Source: Hydrogenophaga sp.
GTDB lineage: Bacteria; Pseudomonadota; Gammaproteobacteria; Burkholderiales; Burkholderiaceae_C
Assembly: GCF_030651625.1 (NCBI RefSeq)
Contig: NZ_JAUSCF010000006.1
Coordinates: 124,001 to 188,000, forward strand
Direction of reading: 5' to 3'
Length of the DNA: 64,000 nt
Position numbers and translations under genes: made by a program. Below the pieces are notes generated by a model. That model made no database searches. It was not told the DNA's origin and was given only the letters and a program-made list of their open reading frames with translations. The first letter of the stretch is position 1, and each line of letters starts with the position of its first letter. Positions 1-8,447 of the stretch are shown here, piece by piece.

Positions 1-258
1 GTTGGTGAGCACCGTGTCCACAGCACCTCCGGTGCTGTCTCCTGGCCCCGCCTTCGGCGCGTTGGTGCGCTGGCTCTGGGCCATGCCGTCGCGGATGGTC
101 TTGCCACCGCCAAATTTCACCTCTTCGCCGTAGCCGCCTGCGCCCAGGGTGAAGTCTTTTTCCACTTCGATGATCAGGTCGGTGTCTGCCAGGCGCACGC
201 GGTCGCCCACGGTGGGGCCAAACATGTCTGCGTAGGCGCTGCGGGAAATGCGGGTCAT
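1..258 (-). CDS. ureC: Urease subunit alpha, N-terminal part (cut by window edge)
   Basis: The minus strand from the ATG at 258 encodes 86 residues starting [20 protein letters not shown], the typical start of the nickel-containing catalytic subunit of urease, which splits urea to ammonia and carbamate. The conserved [10 protein letters not shown] block follows. The rest, including the nickel-binding residues, lies outside the window. Compared with the Klebsiella enzyme as I remember it, there are extra residues before YGEEVKF and a Gly/Pro-rich stretch after RDGMAQSQR. ureB lies upstream on the same strand, but the two are separated by a plus-strand lipoprotein gene, so ureC probably needs its own promoter or a long read-through. 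Confidence 0.93.
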   Translation of the reverse strand, partial: MTRISRSAYADMFGPTVGDRVRLADTDLIIEVEKDFTLGAGGYGEEVKFGGGKTIRDGMAQSQRTNAPKAGPGDSTGGAVDTVLTN

Positions 259-479
259 GGTGGTGTTTGTCCTTCGAAGATGCTGCCGCCGCCGGGCCGG
301 GCAAGGTGTAACAAGCACACACAACGTTTCACATTGCCGCATTGCCAGGCGAGGTCGCCGGTGCTTACATTGGCAGCCGGTCTGATGCATGAACTTCAGC
401 ATGGATCGTGCCAGCCCCAGGGGGCTTGTCCACAGAGGCCAGGTCCGGCTTTTCCCTCCATTCAACAACTGACTGAACC

Positions 480-1589
480 ATGATTTCCATCGAGCTTCGC
501 TTGCCCTTTTTCCTGCGCGCAAGCGCTCTTGTGGTTGCGCTGGCAGGTCTGGCGGCTTGCGGCGGAAGCGATTCACCGGATGAGCCCGAAGGGCCACCGA
601 GCGTGGGCACGCCCGGTGGTCACGTGGCGGTTCCTGCAGCCGGTCAGGCGGTGGACACCAGCCGGCCCGATCAGGTGGTGGGCACCGGCACGCCAGCCAG
701 TTGCACCGGCCAGGCCGTGGTGAACGCGGTGGCGCTGGGGGGCAAGATCCGCTTCAACTGCGGTCCCAACCCGGTGACCATCACCATGAGCAGCACCGCC
801 AAGGTGTTCAACAATCGGCCCGACGTGACGCTCGACGGTCAGGGTCTGGTCACGCTCGACGGCGGCGGCCGCGTGCGCATCCTGTACCAGAACACCTGCG
901 ACCCTGCACAGGTGTGGACCACCTCGCGTTGCGACAACCAGGAAACGCCAAGGCTCACGGTGCAGAACATCCGCTTCGCCAACGGCAATGCGACCGGTCA
1001 GTTGACCGACGGCGGCGGCGGCGGCGCGATCTTCGTGCGGGGTGGCCAGTTCAAAATTGTCAACAGCGTGTTCACGAACAACCGCTGCGAGTCCACCGGG
1101 CCCGACATGGGTGGTGGCGCGGTGCGCGTGCTCAGCATTTTCCAGGATCGCCCGGTGTACGTGGTGCAGAGCACATTTGGTGGAGGGCCCGGTCTGGGCA
1201 ACCGCTGCTCCAATGGCGGCGCGCTCAGCAGCATCGGCGTGTCTTACAGCATTTACAACAGCCTGCTCTCGCACAACGCCGCACTGGGCAATGGCGCCAA
1301 CCCGCAGCGACCCGGCACCCCCGGCGGCGGCAGCGGCGGGGCCATCTACAACGACGGCAACACATTCACCCTGTCGATCTATGGCAGCCGGGTGAGCGAC
1401 AACACGGCATCTGAAGGGGGCAGTGCCGTGTTCTTCGTGAGCAACAACCGCACGGGTCGCATGACGCTCAGCGATTCGGTGTTTGTACGCAACCCGGCCA
1501 CGCGATTTGGCACGGATGGGTTGCCGGGCTTCTTTGTGCTGGCTGCGCCGGGGCAACCAGTGGTGACGCGGACCACCATCTCTCATTGA
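480..1589 (+). CDS. Predicted beta-helix lipoprotein of unknown function
   Basis: 369 residues. The N-terminus is a lipoprotein signal: basic residues, a hydrophobic stretch and the lipobox LAAC with Cys27 as the lipid-bearing residue, so the protein should sit in the outer or inner membrane facing the periplasm or surface. A Gly/Pro/Ser linker follows, then from about residue 75 repeated short motifs of the GGAI and FxNN kind separated by 20-30 residues, as in right-handed parallel beta-helix and Pmp-like proteins. No catalytic motif was recognised. It is the only plus-strand gene inside the ureA-ureB-ureC block and nothing ties it to urease. An adhesin-like or polysaccharide-binding role is possible but unproven. 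Confidence 0.8.
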   Translation: MISIELRLPFFLRASALVVALAGLAACGGSDSPDEPEGPPSVGTPGGHVAVPAAGQAVDTSRPDQVVGTGTPASCTGQAVVNAVALGGKIRFNCGPNPVTITMSSTAKVFNNRPDVTLDGQGLVTLDGGGRVRILYQNTCDPAQVWTTSRCDNQETPRLTVQNIRFANGNATGQLTDGGGGGAIFVRGGQFKIVNSVFTNNRCESTGPDMGGGAVRVLSIFQDRPVYVVQSTFGGGPGLGNRCSNGGALSSIGVSYSIYNSLLSHNAALGNGANPQRPGTPGGGSGGAIYNDGNTFTLSIYGSRVSDNTASEGGSAVFFVSNNRTGRMTLSDSVFVRNPATRFGTDGLPGFFVLAAPGQPVVTRTTISH

Positions 1590-1692
1590 GGAGTTTGATC
1601 GGGGCTTCAGCGCCGCAGGGACTAATTTTTTGCTCCCTCGCCCTTCTGGGGAGGGAGTTGGGGTGAGGGGCTGTATTGGATTGCTGGGTTGT

Positions 1693-1960
1693 TTCCGGAA
1701 GCTTGGTTTGGCCGGGTCTCGGCCCGGCGGCCGAGGTACTGTTCTTTTGCTTCGCCCAAAAGAAAGTACCCAAAGAAAAGGCGAGCCGAAGTCCGGGCCG
1801 CTGCGCGGTTCCTTGCGCTGCTCGCGTCGTGGGGGAAATTCGCAAACTTGTCCGCTGCGCGGCCTTCAGACATGCGAATTTCTGATCCCCACGCCCCTGC
1901 GCTGCTCAGCCCGGCCACACGGCGGGGGCGGGATCGGAATCGGACTACCCCTCGGGCGAG
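1693..1960 (+). repeat. Hairpin repeat family 1, copy A
   Basis: This element fills most of the 1590-2012 gap between the lipoprotein gene and ureB. It opens with a GC hairpin in GCCGGGTCTCGGCCCGGC, followed by a long stem-loop (arms 1735-1749 and 1757-1770, loop CTTCGCC, one bulged G at 1741). About 180 bp of sequence then recurs nearly unchanged at 14.0 kb (inverted) and 16.9 kb and more loosely at 13.7 kb. Reading frames across it are translations of the repeat, not genes. Stretches at 1625-1670 and 1950-2000 resemble other non-coding repeats in the window. Confidence 0.8.
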
Positions 1961-2012
1961 CCTGCCTTCGCTTCCTTGGGGTAGCGCTCAGCGCTGCCGG
2001 GGGTGGGCCAAT

Positions 2013-2321
2013 CTATTCCAGCGCGCCTTGTGTAAGCCCGCGAAACCCCTGCACGATCCGGTCACCTGCATAGTCCACCAGCTCCACAGTGCGCTGCTGC
2101 CCGGGCTCAAAACGCACCGCGGTGCCAGACGCAATGTTCAGCCTCATGCCGCGCGCCGCAGCGCGGTCGAAATCCAGTGCACCGTTGGTCTCTGCAAAGT
2201 GGTAGTGCGAGCCGACCTGGATGGGCCGGTTGGCACCGTTCTTCACCACCAGGCTGAGCGTGCGCCGGCCCGGGTTGAGTTCGTGTTCGCTGCCATCGAC
2301 AAGGTATTCGCCGGGGATCAT
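2013..2321 (-). CDS. ureB: Urease subunit beta
   Basis: 102 residues starting [10 protein letters not shown], the usual length and start for the separate beta subunit of bacterial urease. Conserved features include the central [13 protein letters not shown] segment and the AVRFEPGQ block near the C-terminus. The subunit is structural: with UreA and UreC it forms the cytoplasmic (ABC)3 enzyme that hydrolyses urea. It starts 10 bp after the nickel permease gene and is presumably co-transcribed with it and ureA. Downstream lie a repeat and an opposite-strand gene before ureC, an unusual break in the ureABC order. Confidence 0.97.
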   Translation of the reverse strand: MIPGEYLVDGSEHELNPGRRTLSLVVKNGANRPIQVGSHYHFAETNGALDFDRAAARGMRLNIASGTAVRFEPGQQRTVELVDYAGDRIVQGFRGLTQGALE

Positions 2322-2331
2322 GTGATGCTCC

Positions 2332-2919
2332 TCAACCGGCCAGCAGGCCCAGGCCCATGTTCACACCCATGAGCGCCACCACGGCACCTGCCACGCGGGG
2401 CAACCAGACACTGGAGCGCTTCAGGCCCAGGCCCATACCAATGCCCACCGCATGCAGCACCGCTGTGCCCAGCACCATGCCGGCCAGCGCGGCACTGCCG
2501 CCCAGTTCCTGGCCATGTGCTGCACCATGAAACAGCGCAAAGGCCCCCACCAGCACCGCACCTGCAGCCTCCGGCAACTTCACCTGTGCCGCCAACAACA
2601 GACCAACGACCAGCATGGAGGCAGCGATCATCGGCTCAATGGCCGGGAAGGCCACACCCGCTTGCGCCAGCAAGGCGCCCGCCAGCAGCAACACAGCAAA
2701 CGACACCGGCGCCAGCCACAGCCGCCGCGTCGTCATGGCACTCCACACGCCTACCGCCAACATGGCAGCCAGGTGATCCAGCCCGGTGATGGGGTGCAGA
2801 AATCCGGTCAGGAAGCCATGGTGCGCCGAACCGTCTGCACCCACATGAGCCAGCGCAGAAGTACCCGCCAAAGCAAGCCCAGTCAAAGCAGCCGTTTTGA
2901 AGATTGTTTGAAATTTCAT
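2332..2919 (-). CDS. HupE/UreJ family nickel permease
   Basis: 195 residues from the ATG at 2919, which has a good GGAGC ribosome site about seven bases upstream; the open frame extends further but without a comparable site. A cleavable signal-like segment ends at ALA-H, followed by about six hydrophobic helices. The HPITGLDH block near the N-terminus and FHGAAHG in the middle are the His-rich motifs of the HupE/UreJ family, inner-membrane carriers that bring nickel to hydrogenase or urease. Its place between ureA and ureB strongly suggests nickel supply to urease. Substrate specificity is inferred from family and context. Confidence 0.9.
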   Translation of the reverse strand: MKFQTIFKTAALTGLALAGTSALAHVGADGSAHHGFLTGFLHPITGLDHLAAMLAVGVWSAMTTRRLWLAPVSFAVLLLAGALLAQAGVAFPAIEPMIAASMLVVGLLLAAQVKLPEAAGAVLVGAFALFHGAAHGQELGGSAALAGMVLGTAVLHAVGIGMGLGLKRSSVWLPRVAGAVVALMGVNMGLGLLAG

Positions 2920-3008
2920 CGAGAAGCTCCAGCAAAAGTATGAGAGAAGTGCCTGATCCAAGGGCGCCGCGGAACCAGTGAACTTGAAAGCCTGCAGCGA
3001 ATGCATCG

Positions 3009-3110
3009 GGAGAAGTGCCTTGGTCAAGGATGCGGTGGAACCGGCTTTGCCGGGCCACTCGCATCGCCCCCTGGGGGGTGACGCGCGAAGCGCGGCGCGG
3101 GGGGTGTCAC
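3009..3110. repeat. Hairpin repeat family 2, copy between hupE-like gene and ureA
   Basis: The 187-bp gap between the nickel permease start and the ureA stop contains a CCGGCTTTGCCGG stem-loop, then a C-run/G-run pair and a small hairpin with stems CGCGC/GCGCG around GAA, ending in GCGGGGGGTGT beside the ureA stop. A partial duplicate of the first half (GAGAAGTGCCT...GGAACC) lies at about 2943-2981. Related elements are at 5.2, 17.2, 33.8, 43.4-43.7 and 44.8 kb. It sits inside a probable operon and has no T-tract, so it is not a classic terminator. Confidence 0.65.
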
Positions 3111-3409
3111 GGTATAGGCTGATGCACCGTCACCAGCTTGGTGCCATCCGGAAACGTCGCTTCCACCTGAATGTCGGGAATCATCTCAGCAATGCCTTCC
3201 ATCACGTCGGACCGGCTCAGCACGGTGCGGCCTTCGCTCATCAGTTCGGCCACGGTCTTGCCGTCACGGGCACCTTCCATCACCGCGGCGCTGATCAGTG
3301 CCACGGCTTCGGGGTAGTTGAGTTTCAGGCCGCGTGCCTTGCGCCGCTCGGCCAGCAGGGCGGCGGTGAAAAGCATGAGCTTGTCTTTTTCGCGAGGAGA
3401 TAGTTCCAT
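3107..3409 (-). CDS. ureA: Urease subunit gamma
   Basis: 100 residues starting [20 protein letters not shown], a near-textbook UreA, with the [20 protein letters not shown] core and the [18 protein letters not shown] end. It is the small structural subunit of the (UreABC)3 complex. It is the first gene of the ureA / nickel permease / ureB set, and ureD, which often precedes ureA, lies 14 kb away at 17.3-18.1 kb. Upstream is a 176-bp divergent region shared with the sensor kinase gene, which contains a good -24/-12 element for ureA at 3531-3546, in keeping with control by nitrogen supply. Confidence 0.97.
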   Translation of the reverse strand: MELSPREKDKLMLFTAALLAERRKARGLKLNYPEAVALISAAVMEGARDGKTVAELMSEGRTVLSRSDVMEGIAEMIPDIQVEATFPDGTKLVTVHQPIP

Positions 3410-3530
3410 GTCGTTTCACTGATCAGTCAGCTCGCGCGGCCGCAAAGGCCGGTCGAACGCGAGGCTTCAGGTCCAAAGCGGTAGGCAGTCGAAAAACCAG
3501 GGGGCCCAGGGGCCTGCGCGCGAGGGGTTC

Positions 3531-3546
3531 AGCAAATACCGTGCCC
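3531..3546 (-). promoter_or_regulatory. Sigma-54 type promoter for ureA
   Basis: Minus-strand sequence GGGCACGGTATTTGCT matches the sigma-54 consensus TGGCACG-N4-TTGCW at all but the first base, with the required ten bases between GG and GC. The predicted start would be near 3519, giving a leader of about 110 bases before the ureA ATG at 3409. Sigma-54/NtrC control of urease is common, so context agrees. No rpoN or ntrC gene is in the window and no clear enhancer site was found nearby. Confidence 0.6.
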
Positions 3547-3585
3547 TGGCACTTCGCGTGGCATGAAAGCTGCACCTGACGTTGG

Positions 3586-6500
3586 GTGAATCCCCTGCCT
3601 GCCGTTCCTCCTCTTTCAGACCCGCTGGCCGATGCGCCTCAGCGCATCACCCGTGTGCGCCGCGACTACAACAGCTGGGTGGGCAGCGAAACCATGGAGG
3701 ACTACGCGCTGCGTTTCACCCCGCAGCGCTTTCGCAAATGGAGCGAATGGCGCGTGGCCAACACGGCATTTGGCGCGGCGTCGTTCCTGATTCTGGAGGC
3801 GGTGGGGGCCACGCTGCTGGTGCAGTACGGCTTCATCAACGCGTTCTGGGCCATCCTGGCCACCGGCCTGATCATCTTCGTGGCTGGCCTGCCCATCAGC
3901 GTGTACGCCGCCCGCTACGGGGTCGACATGGACTTGCTCACACGTGGTGCGGGCTTCGGCTACATAGGCTCCACCATCACTTCGCTGATCTACGCGTCCT
4001 TCACCTTCATCTTCTTTGCGCTGGAGGCTGCGGTGATGGCCTATGCGCTGGAGCTGGCGTTGGATATTCCGCCGGCATGGGGCTATTTGATCTGCGCGGT
4101 GGTGGTGATTCCGCTGGTGACGCATGGCGTTTCGGTGATCAGCCGCTTCCAGGTCTGGACCCAGCCACTGTGGCTGGTGATGATGTTGGTGCCTTTTCTG
4201 GCGGTCTGGATGCTGGATCCCGGTGTGTTTGCCAATGTGGTGCATTACGGTGGCCAAAATGGTGCAGGCACGGCGTTTCAGTGGCCTCTTTTTGGTGCGG
4301 CGCTCACGGTGGGCATTGCGCTGATCACCCAGATGGGCGAGCAGGCCGACTACCTGCGCTTCATGCCGGCCAAGGAACCGGGCAAGCCGTTGCGGTGGTG
4401 GGTCGGTGTGCTGGCGGGCGGGCCGGGCTGGGTGGTGATTGGTGTGCTCAAGATGCTGGGCGGCGCCTTGCTGGCCTACCTGGCCATCAGCCACATGGTG
4501 CCACCCGAACGCGCGGTCGACCCGAACCAGATGTACCTGGCGGCCTACGAATACGTGTTCCCGCACTACGGCTGGGCGGTGGCGGCCACGGCGCTGTTTG
4601 TGGTGATCTCGCAGATGAAGATCAACGTGACCAACGCCTATGCCGGATCGCTGGCCTGGAGCAATTTTTTCTCGCGCCTCACGCACAGCCACCCGGGCCG
4701 CGTGGTGTGGGTGGTGTTCAACACCCTGATCGCCTTCATGCTGATGGAGATGAACGTGTTCCAGGCGCTGGGCGAGGTGCTGGGGCTGTACTCGAACATC
4801 GCCATCGCCTGGATCATGGCCGTGGTGGCCGACCTGGTGATCAACAAGCCACTGGGCCTGTCGCCCAAGGGCATCGAATTCAAGCGCGCCTACCTGTACG
4901 ACATCAATCCCGTGGGCGTGGGTGCCATGGTGCTGGCCTCGGTGCTGTCGATTGCGGCGCACATGGGGCTGATGGGCCCAATGGCGCAGGCGTTTTCGGC
5001 AGTCATCGCGATGGTGACGGCGCTGATAGCAGCGCCGCTGATCGCATGGGCCACGCAAGGCCGTTACTACATCGCCAGACGGGAAAACACTTGCGGGGCA
5101 TCATCTTGCGAAGGTTGTGAGTCGAGAGGGGTAGTCAGTTCAGAAATACCGCGGATCGGGCTTCGCCCGGCCGTTGGTGTTGCCCCCCTTCAGGGGGGTG
5201 ACGCCGAAGGCGGCGCGGGGGGTGTTTCCGAGTCCAGCGCGGGGGGTGTGCTCAAGCCCGTGCTCAAGCCCATGCTCAAGTGCGTGATTTGCGAGCGCGA
5301 ATACGAAGCCCCTGACATGGCGCACTGCCCTGCCTACCAGGGCAACATCTGTTCGCTCTGCTGCACACTGGACGCGCGTTGTGGCGACCTCTGCAAACCG
5401 CATGCGCGCCTGTCCGAGCAATGGATGGCTGCATTGCGGCGCGTGCTGCCGCGCTCCACCTGGCCCTACCTGGAGGCGGGTCTGGCGCACTACCTGTTGC
5501 TGATGCTGGTGATGGCGCCGGTGTTGGCGGCGGTGCTGGGCCTGCTGTACCGGCAGGAGGTGCAGGGGCTGGCGCAAAGCCTGGGCTTGATGGGCGACGC
5601 CTCGATGCTGGACGCGGCTTTGCGCTCGGGCTTTTTTCGCGTGTACGCGGTGCTGCTGCTGATCGCGGCCACGGTGGCCTGGTGGCTGGTGCTGGCGCAC
5701 AAGAGCCGCCAAGTGGCGCAGGAAGAATCGAATCGGCAGACGCACCTGCTGATGCAGGAGATCGAGTCCCACCGCCGCACCGATGAACAATTGCAGCGTG
5801 CCCGCGAAGCCGCCGACCAGGCCAATCAGGCCAAGACGCGCTACATCAGCACCATCAGCCACGAACTGCGCACGCCACTCAACAGCATCCTGGGCTACGC
5901 GCAGTTGCTGCAGGAAGACAGTGAGTTGGCGCCGCATCGGGCGCAGGCCATCCGCGTGATTCATCGCGGCGGCGAGCACCTGCTCTCGCTCATCGAAGGC
6001 ACGCTGGACATTGCACGCATCGAATCCGGCAAGCTCGCGCTGGACGTTCGTCCCATGGCTTTTGCCGACGCCATGAGCGAAGTGGCCAGCATGTTCGAGC
6101 TACAGGCTGCGGCGAAGGGCCTGCGTTTCGTGTTCGACACCGGCAGCCGCCTGCCCGATGCGGTGCGCGCCGACGAAAAGCGCCTGCGCCAGATCCTGTT
6201 CAACCTGCTGGGCAACGCGGTGAAGTTCACACGCGAGGGGGAGGTGCGCCTGCGTGTGTCGCATGCGTGCGAGATGGCTCACTTCGAGGTGCAGGACACG
6301 GGCCCGGGCATGACGGCGCAGGAGCTGGAGAGAGTGTTTGAGCCATTTGCACGCGGGGCTCATTCGGCTGGGGCGGGGGGTGTTCCTGCGCTGCCCGGGC
6401 AAAACGCGTCGGGCACTGGTTTGGGACTGACCATTGCCAAGATGCTGACCGACCTCATGGGTGGCGAGATGACCGTGCGCAGCACGCCCGGTGAGGGCAC

Positions 6501-7260
6501 GGTGTTCAGCGTGCGCCTGTTCCTGCCGGAGCTGCATGGCGCGGTGGTGCGGCCTGCTGTGCCGGCGCCCACCTTCACGGGCTTTCAGGGGCCACGCAAG
6601 CGTGTGCTGGTGGTGGACAACGAAGAGGCCGACCGCGAACTGCTGGCGCGCTGGCTGCAGCCGCTCGGGTTTGACGTGCTGCTGGCCACCAGCGGGCACG
6701 ACGCGCTGGCCCTGATGGCCACGCTGGACCCGCTGCCGGACGCCATCTTCATGGACCTGGCCATGCCCGGCATTGATGGGTGGGAAACGCTGCGCCGCTT
6801 GCGCGCGCGTGGTTGGGGCGACGTGCCACTGGCCATCGTGTCGGCCAATGCATTTGACAAGGGTTTGCAGTCCGACATCGAGGGTGACCGTGGGCATCTT
6901 CCTCAAGATTTTTTCGTGAAGCCGGTGCGGCGCGATGACCTGCTGGTGTGGCTGGGTCAGCGCCTGGGGCTGAAATGGGAAACTGCAGCCGCTTTGCCAA
7001 AGCATCCGAAGCAGGCTGTTGTGGGCCTTGGCGTTGTTCCTGTGCTGTCGCAGGGCGAGATGGCGCCCCTGCTGGAACTGGTGCGGCTGGGCTACTACAA
7101 GGGCATCGTGCAGTGGCTCGATGACTGGGTACGCCTGCGGCCTGAGCAGGCGGAATTTGCGCGCGGGTTGCGCACGCTGGCGCGGGAGTTCCGCTTCGAG
7201 GCGATCGAGCAGCGGCTGCTGGGGCAGGGGCCTGCGGCGCAGTCTTCGGGTGTGTCATGA
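3586..7260 (+). CDS. NCS1 nucleobase permease fused to hybrid sensor histidine kinase
   Basis: 1224 residues from a GTG start. Residues 1-500 are an NCS1 (cytosine/purine/allantoin/hydantoin) permease with about 12 helices and the RVRRDYNSWVGSETMEDYALR opening region. Residues 505-563 are a Gly-rich linker encoded by an intergenic-type repeat. Residues 566-603 carry eight cysteines (CX2C, then ICSLCCTLDARCGDLC), perhaps a metal-binding knuckle. Two more helices follow (about 630-656 and 682-706), a coiled coil, HisKA with His759 in SHELRTPLN, HATPase with N877 and GTGLGL at 943, a receiver with Asp1057, and about 95 uncharacterised C-terminal residues. It probably senses a transported or bound N-heterocycle, or urea, and phosphorylates the regulator encoded next, overlapping by ATGA. 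The architecture recalls CbrA, but with NCS1 instead of SSF. Confidence 0.88.
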   Translation: MNPLPAVPPLSDPLADAPQRITRVRRDYNSWVGSETMEDYALRFTPQRFRKWSEWRVANTAFGAASFLILEAVGATLLVQYGFINAFWAILATGLIIFVAGLPISVYAARYGVDMDLLTRGAGFGYIGSTITSLIYASFTFIFFALEAAVMAYALELALDIPPAWGYLICAVVVIPLVTHGVSVISRFQVWTQPLWLVMMLVPFLAVWMLDPGVFANVVHYGGQNGAGTAFQWPLFGAALTVGIALITQMGEQADYLRFMPAKEPGKPLRWWVGVLAGGPGWVVIGVLKMLGGALLAYLAISHMVPPERAVDPNQMYLAAYEYVFPHYGWAVAATALFVVISQMKINVTNAYAGSLAWSNFFSRLTHSHPGRVVWVVFNTLIAFMLMEMNVFQALGEVLGLYSNIAIAWIMAVVADLVINKPLGLSPKGIEFKRAYLYDINPVGVGAMVLASVLSIAAHMGLMGPMAQAFSAVIAMVTALIAAPLIAWATQGRYYIARRENTCGASSCEGCESRGVVSSEIPRIGLRPAVGVAPLQGGDAEGGAGGVSESSAGGVLKPVLKPMLKCVICEREYEAPDMAHCPAYQGNICSLCCTLDARCGDLCKPHARLSEQWMAALRRVLPRSTWPYLEAGLAHYLLLMLVMAPVLAAVLGLLYRQEVQGLAQSLGLMGDASMLDAALRSGFFRVYAVLLLIAATVAWWLVLAHKSRQVAQEESNRQTHLLMQEIESHRRTDEQLQRAREAADQANQAKTRYISTISHELRTPLNSILGYAQLLQEDSELAPHRAQAIRVIHRGGEHLLSLIEGTLDIARIESGKLALDVRPMAFADAMSEVASMFELQAAAKGLRFVFDTGSRLPDAVRADEKRLRQILFNLLGNAVKFTREGEVRLRVSHACEMAHFEVQDTGPGMTAQELERVFEPFARGAHSAGAGGVPALPGQNASGTGLGLTIAKMLTDLMGGEMTVRSTPGEGTVFSVRLFLPELHGAVVRPAVPAPTFTGFQGPRKRVLVVDNEEADRELLARWLQPLGFDVLLATSGHDALALMATLDPLPDAIFMDLAMPGIDGWETLRRLRARGWGDVPLAIVSANAFDKGLQSDIEGDRGHLPQDFFVKPVRRDDLLVWLGQRLGLKWETAAALPKHPKQAVVGLGVVPVLSQGEMAPLLELVRLGYYKGIVQWLDDWVRLRPEQAEFARGLRTLAREFRFEAIEQRLLGQGPAAQSSGVS
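5137..5262 (+). repeat. Family 2 intergenic repeat translated in frame inside the permease-kinase gene
   Basis: The segment contains GGGCTTCGCCC, a CCCCCTTCAGGGGGG stem and the TGACGCCGAAGGCGGCGCGG block, then GCGGGGGGTGT twice. The same ordered blocks occur between genes at 3.05-3.11 and 17.16-17.23 kb. Here they are read in frame as a Gly-rich linker between permease and kinase. Just after it, the motif GTGCTCAAGCCC is tandemly repeated and leads to an ATG at 5272 that could have been the start of an ancestral separate kinase. Confidence 0.7.
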
Positions 7261-8291
7261 CAGCAAACCACATGACTCATCAAACCACACCCGAACGAAC
7301 CGGTGCCCCTCTGGGCAGTGCCCTGGTCGTGCTCATCGTCGACGACGTGCCCGACAACGTCGCCCCATTGCACGACGCGCTGGACGAAGCCGGCTACACC
7401 GTGCTGGTGGCGCTCGACGGCGAATCCGCCATCCGCCGTGCCACCCAGGCCCTGCCCGACGTGATCCTGCTCGACGCCGTGATGCCCGGCATCGACGGCT
7501 TCGAGGTCGCGCGCCGGCTCAAGGCCGACCCGATCACCGCGCAGATCCCCATCATCTTCATGACCGGCCTCACCGAGACCGAACATCTGGTGGCCGCGCT
7601 GGACGCGGGCGGCGCCGACTACGTGACCAAACCCATCAAGCCGCGCGAGGTGATGGCGCGCATGGGTGTGCACCTGCGCACCGCGCGCCACGTGCGCCAG
7701 GGCGCGGTGGAACGCAGCCAGGCCCGCAACGCACTCGACGCCTTCGGCTACGCCACCATCACCGTGCGCGAACACGACGGCCGCCTGATGTGGCAGACCC
7801 CGCTGGCGCGCGACCTGCTGCAGCGCTACTGCGGCACCGAAGCACCCGCCACGCCGCCCGCCGTGCTGCAGTGGCTGCGCCGCCACCTGCACGACGCGCA
7901 GGCCCAGCGAGAGCCGCCGCGCCTCACGCTGGAAAACGGTCCGCGCCGACTCACCTTCCGGCTGCACCAGCGCGTGGGCGACCAGGACCAGGGCGAGGTC
8001 AACGGCGAAGGCGGCGACTGGCTGATCGTGATGCAGGAAACCTCGGACGCAAGCGTGCTTGAATCCATGGCGCAAGCTTTTGCCCTGACCGCGCGTGAAG
8101 CCGAGGTGCTGTACTGGGTGGTCAAGGGCAAGACCAACCGCGACATTGGCGACATTCTGGGCGCCAGCCCCGCCACCGTGAAGAAGCACCTGGAACGCAT
8201 CCACGCCAAGCTCGGCGTGGAAACCCGCACTGCTGCAGCCACCATGGCCATCAACAGGGTGCCCCTCTTGCAGCCCCAGCACGGAGGCTGA
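7257..8291 (+). CDS. Response regulator, receiver plus LuxR-type DNA-binding domain
   Basis: 344 residues. The receiver (about residues 24-145) has the acidic pair VDD at 29-30, phospho-acceptor Asp73 in LLDAVMPGIDG and a conserved Lys in VTKPIKP. A middle segment of about 120 residues has no motif I recognise. Residues about 277-333 form a LuxR/NarL helix-turn-helix (LTAREAEVLYWVVKGKTNRD...). The ATG overlaps the stop of the permease-kinase gene (ATGA), so it is almost certainly the partner. It lies directly upstream of urtA and may activate urea transport, perhaps through the inverted repeat at 8310-8327. The target genes are inferred from position only. Confidence 0.9.
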   Translation: MTANHMTHQTTPERTGAPLGSALVVLIVDDVPDNVAPLHDALDEAGYTVLVALDGESAIRRATQALPDVILLDAVMPGIDGFEVARRLKADPITAQIPIIFMTGLTETEHLVAALDAGGADYVTKPIKPREVMARMGVHLRTARHVRQGAVERSQARNALDAFGYATITVREHDGRLMWQTPLARDLLQRYCGTEAPATPPAVLQWLRRHLHDAQAQREPPRLTLENGPRRLTFRLHQRVGDQDQGEVNGEGGDWLIVMQETSDASVLESMAQAFALTAREAEVLYWVVKGKTNRDIGDILGASPATVKKHLERIHAKLGVETRTAAATMAINRVPLLQPQHGG

Positions 8292-8309
8292 CGCGCGCCT
8301 TGCAGCAGC

Positions 8310-8327
8310 GTACGCCACCCGGCGTAC
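8310..8327. promoter_or_regulatory. Perfect inverted repeat upstream of urtA
   Basis: GTACGCC-ACCC-GGCGTAC is a seven-base perfect inverted repeat 18 bases after the response regulator stop and 120 bases before the urtA ATG. A smaller dyad, AGGG-TCTT-CCCT, follows about 12 bases later. No T-run follows, so a terminator is unlikely. It may be the operator of the LuxR-type regulator, but this is inference; no -35/-10 or -24/-12 sequence was clear here. Confidence 0.4.
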
Positions 8328-8447
8328 ATACACCTCGAAGGGTCTTCCCTAGCATCCAGTTGTCCGCTGTGCCACGCCTGAAGAGGGCAGCCGGCGGCGC
8401 CAATACCAACCCCCTCACGGGACCCCCTGGAACACTGGAGAAGCGCC

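Noticed and set aside
573..1586. A 337-residue minus-strand open frame opposite the lipoprotein gene
   Set aside because: The plus-strand frame has a signal peptide, lipobox and repeat structure; the reverse frame has only Ala/His/Arg-rich low-complexity sequence.
1630..2073. Small coding frames in the 1.6-2.0 kb gap and similar ones at 13.6-14.2 and 16.9-17.2 kb
   Set aside because: The same peptides appear from each copy of the family 1 repeat in several frames, so they are translations of non-coding repeats.
3559..3574. TGGCATGAAAGCTGCA as sigma-54 promoter for the permease-kinase gene
   Set aside because: Spacing fits, but the predicted start point coincides with the GTG start codon and two consensus bases are wrong, so it would need a leaderless message or a later start.
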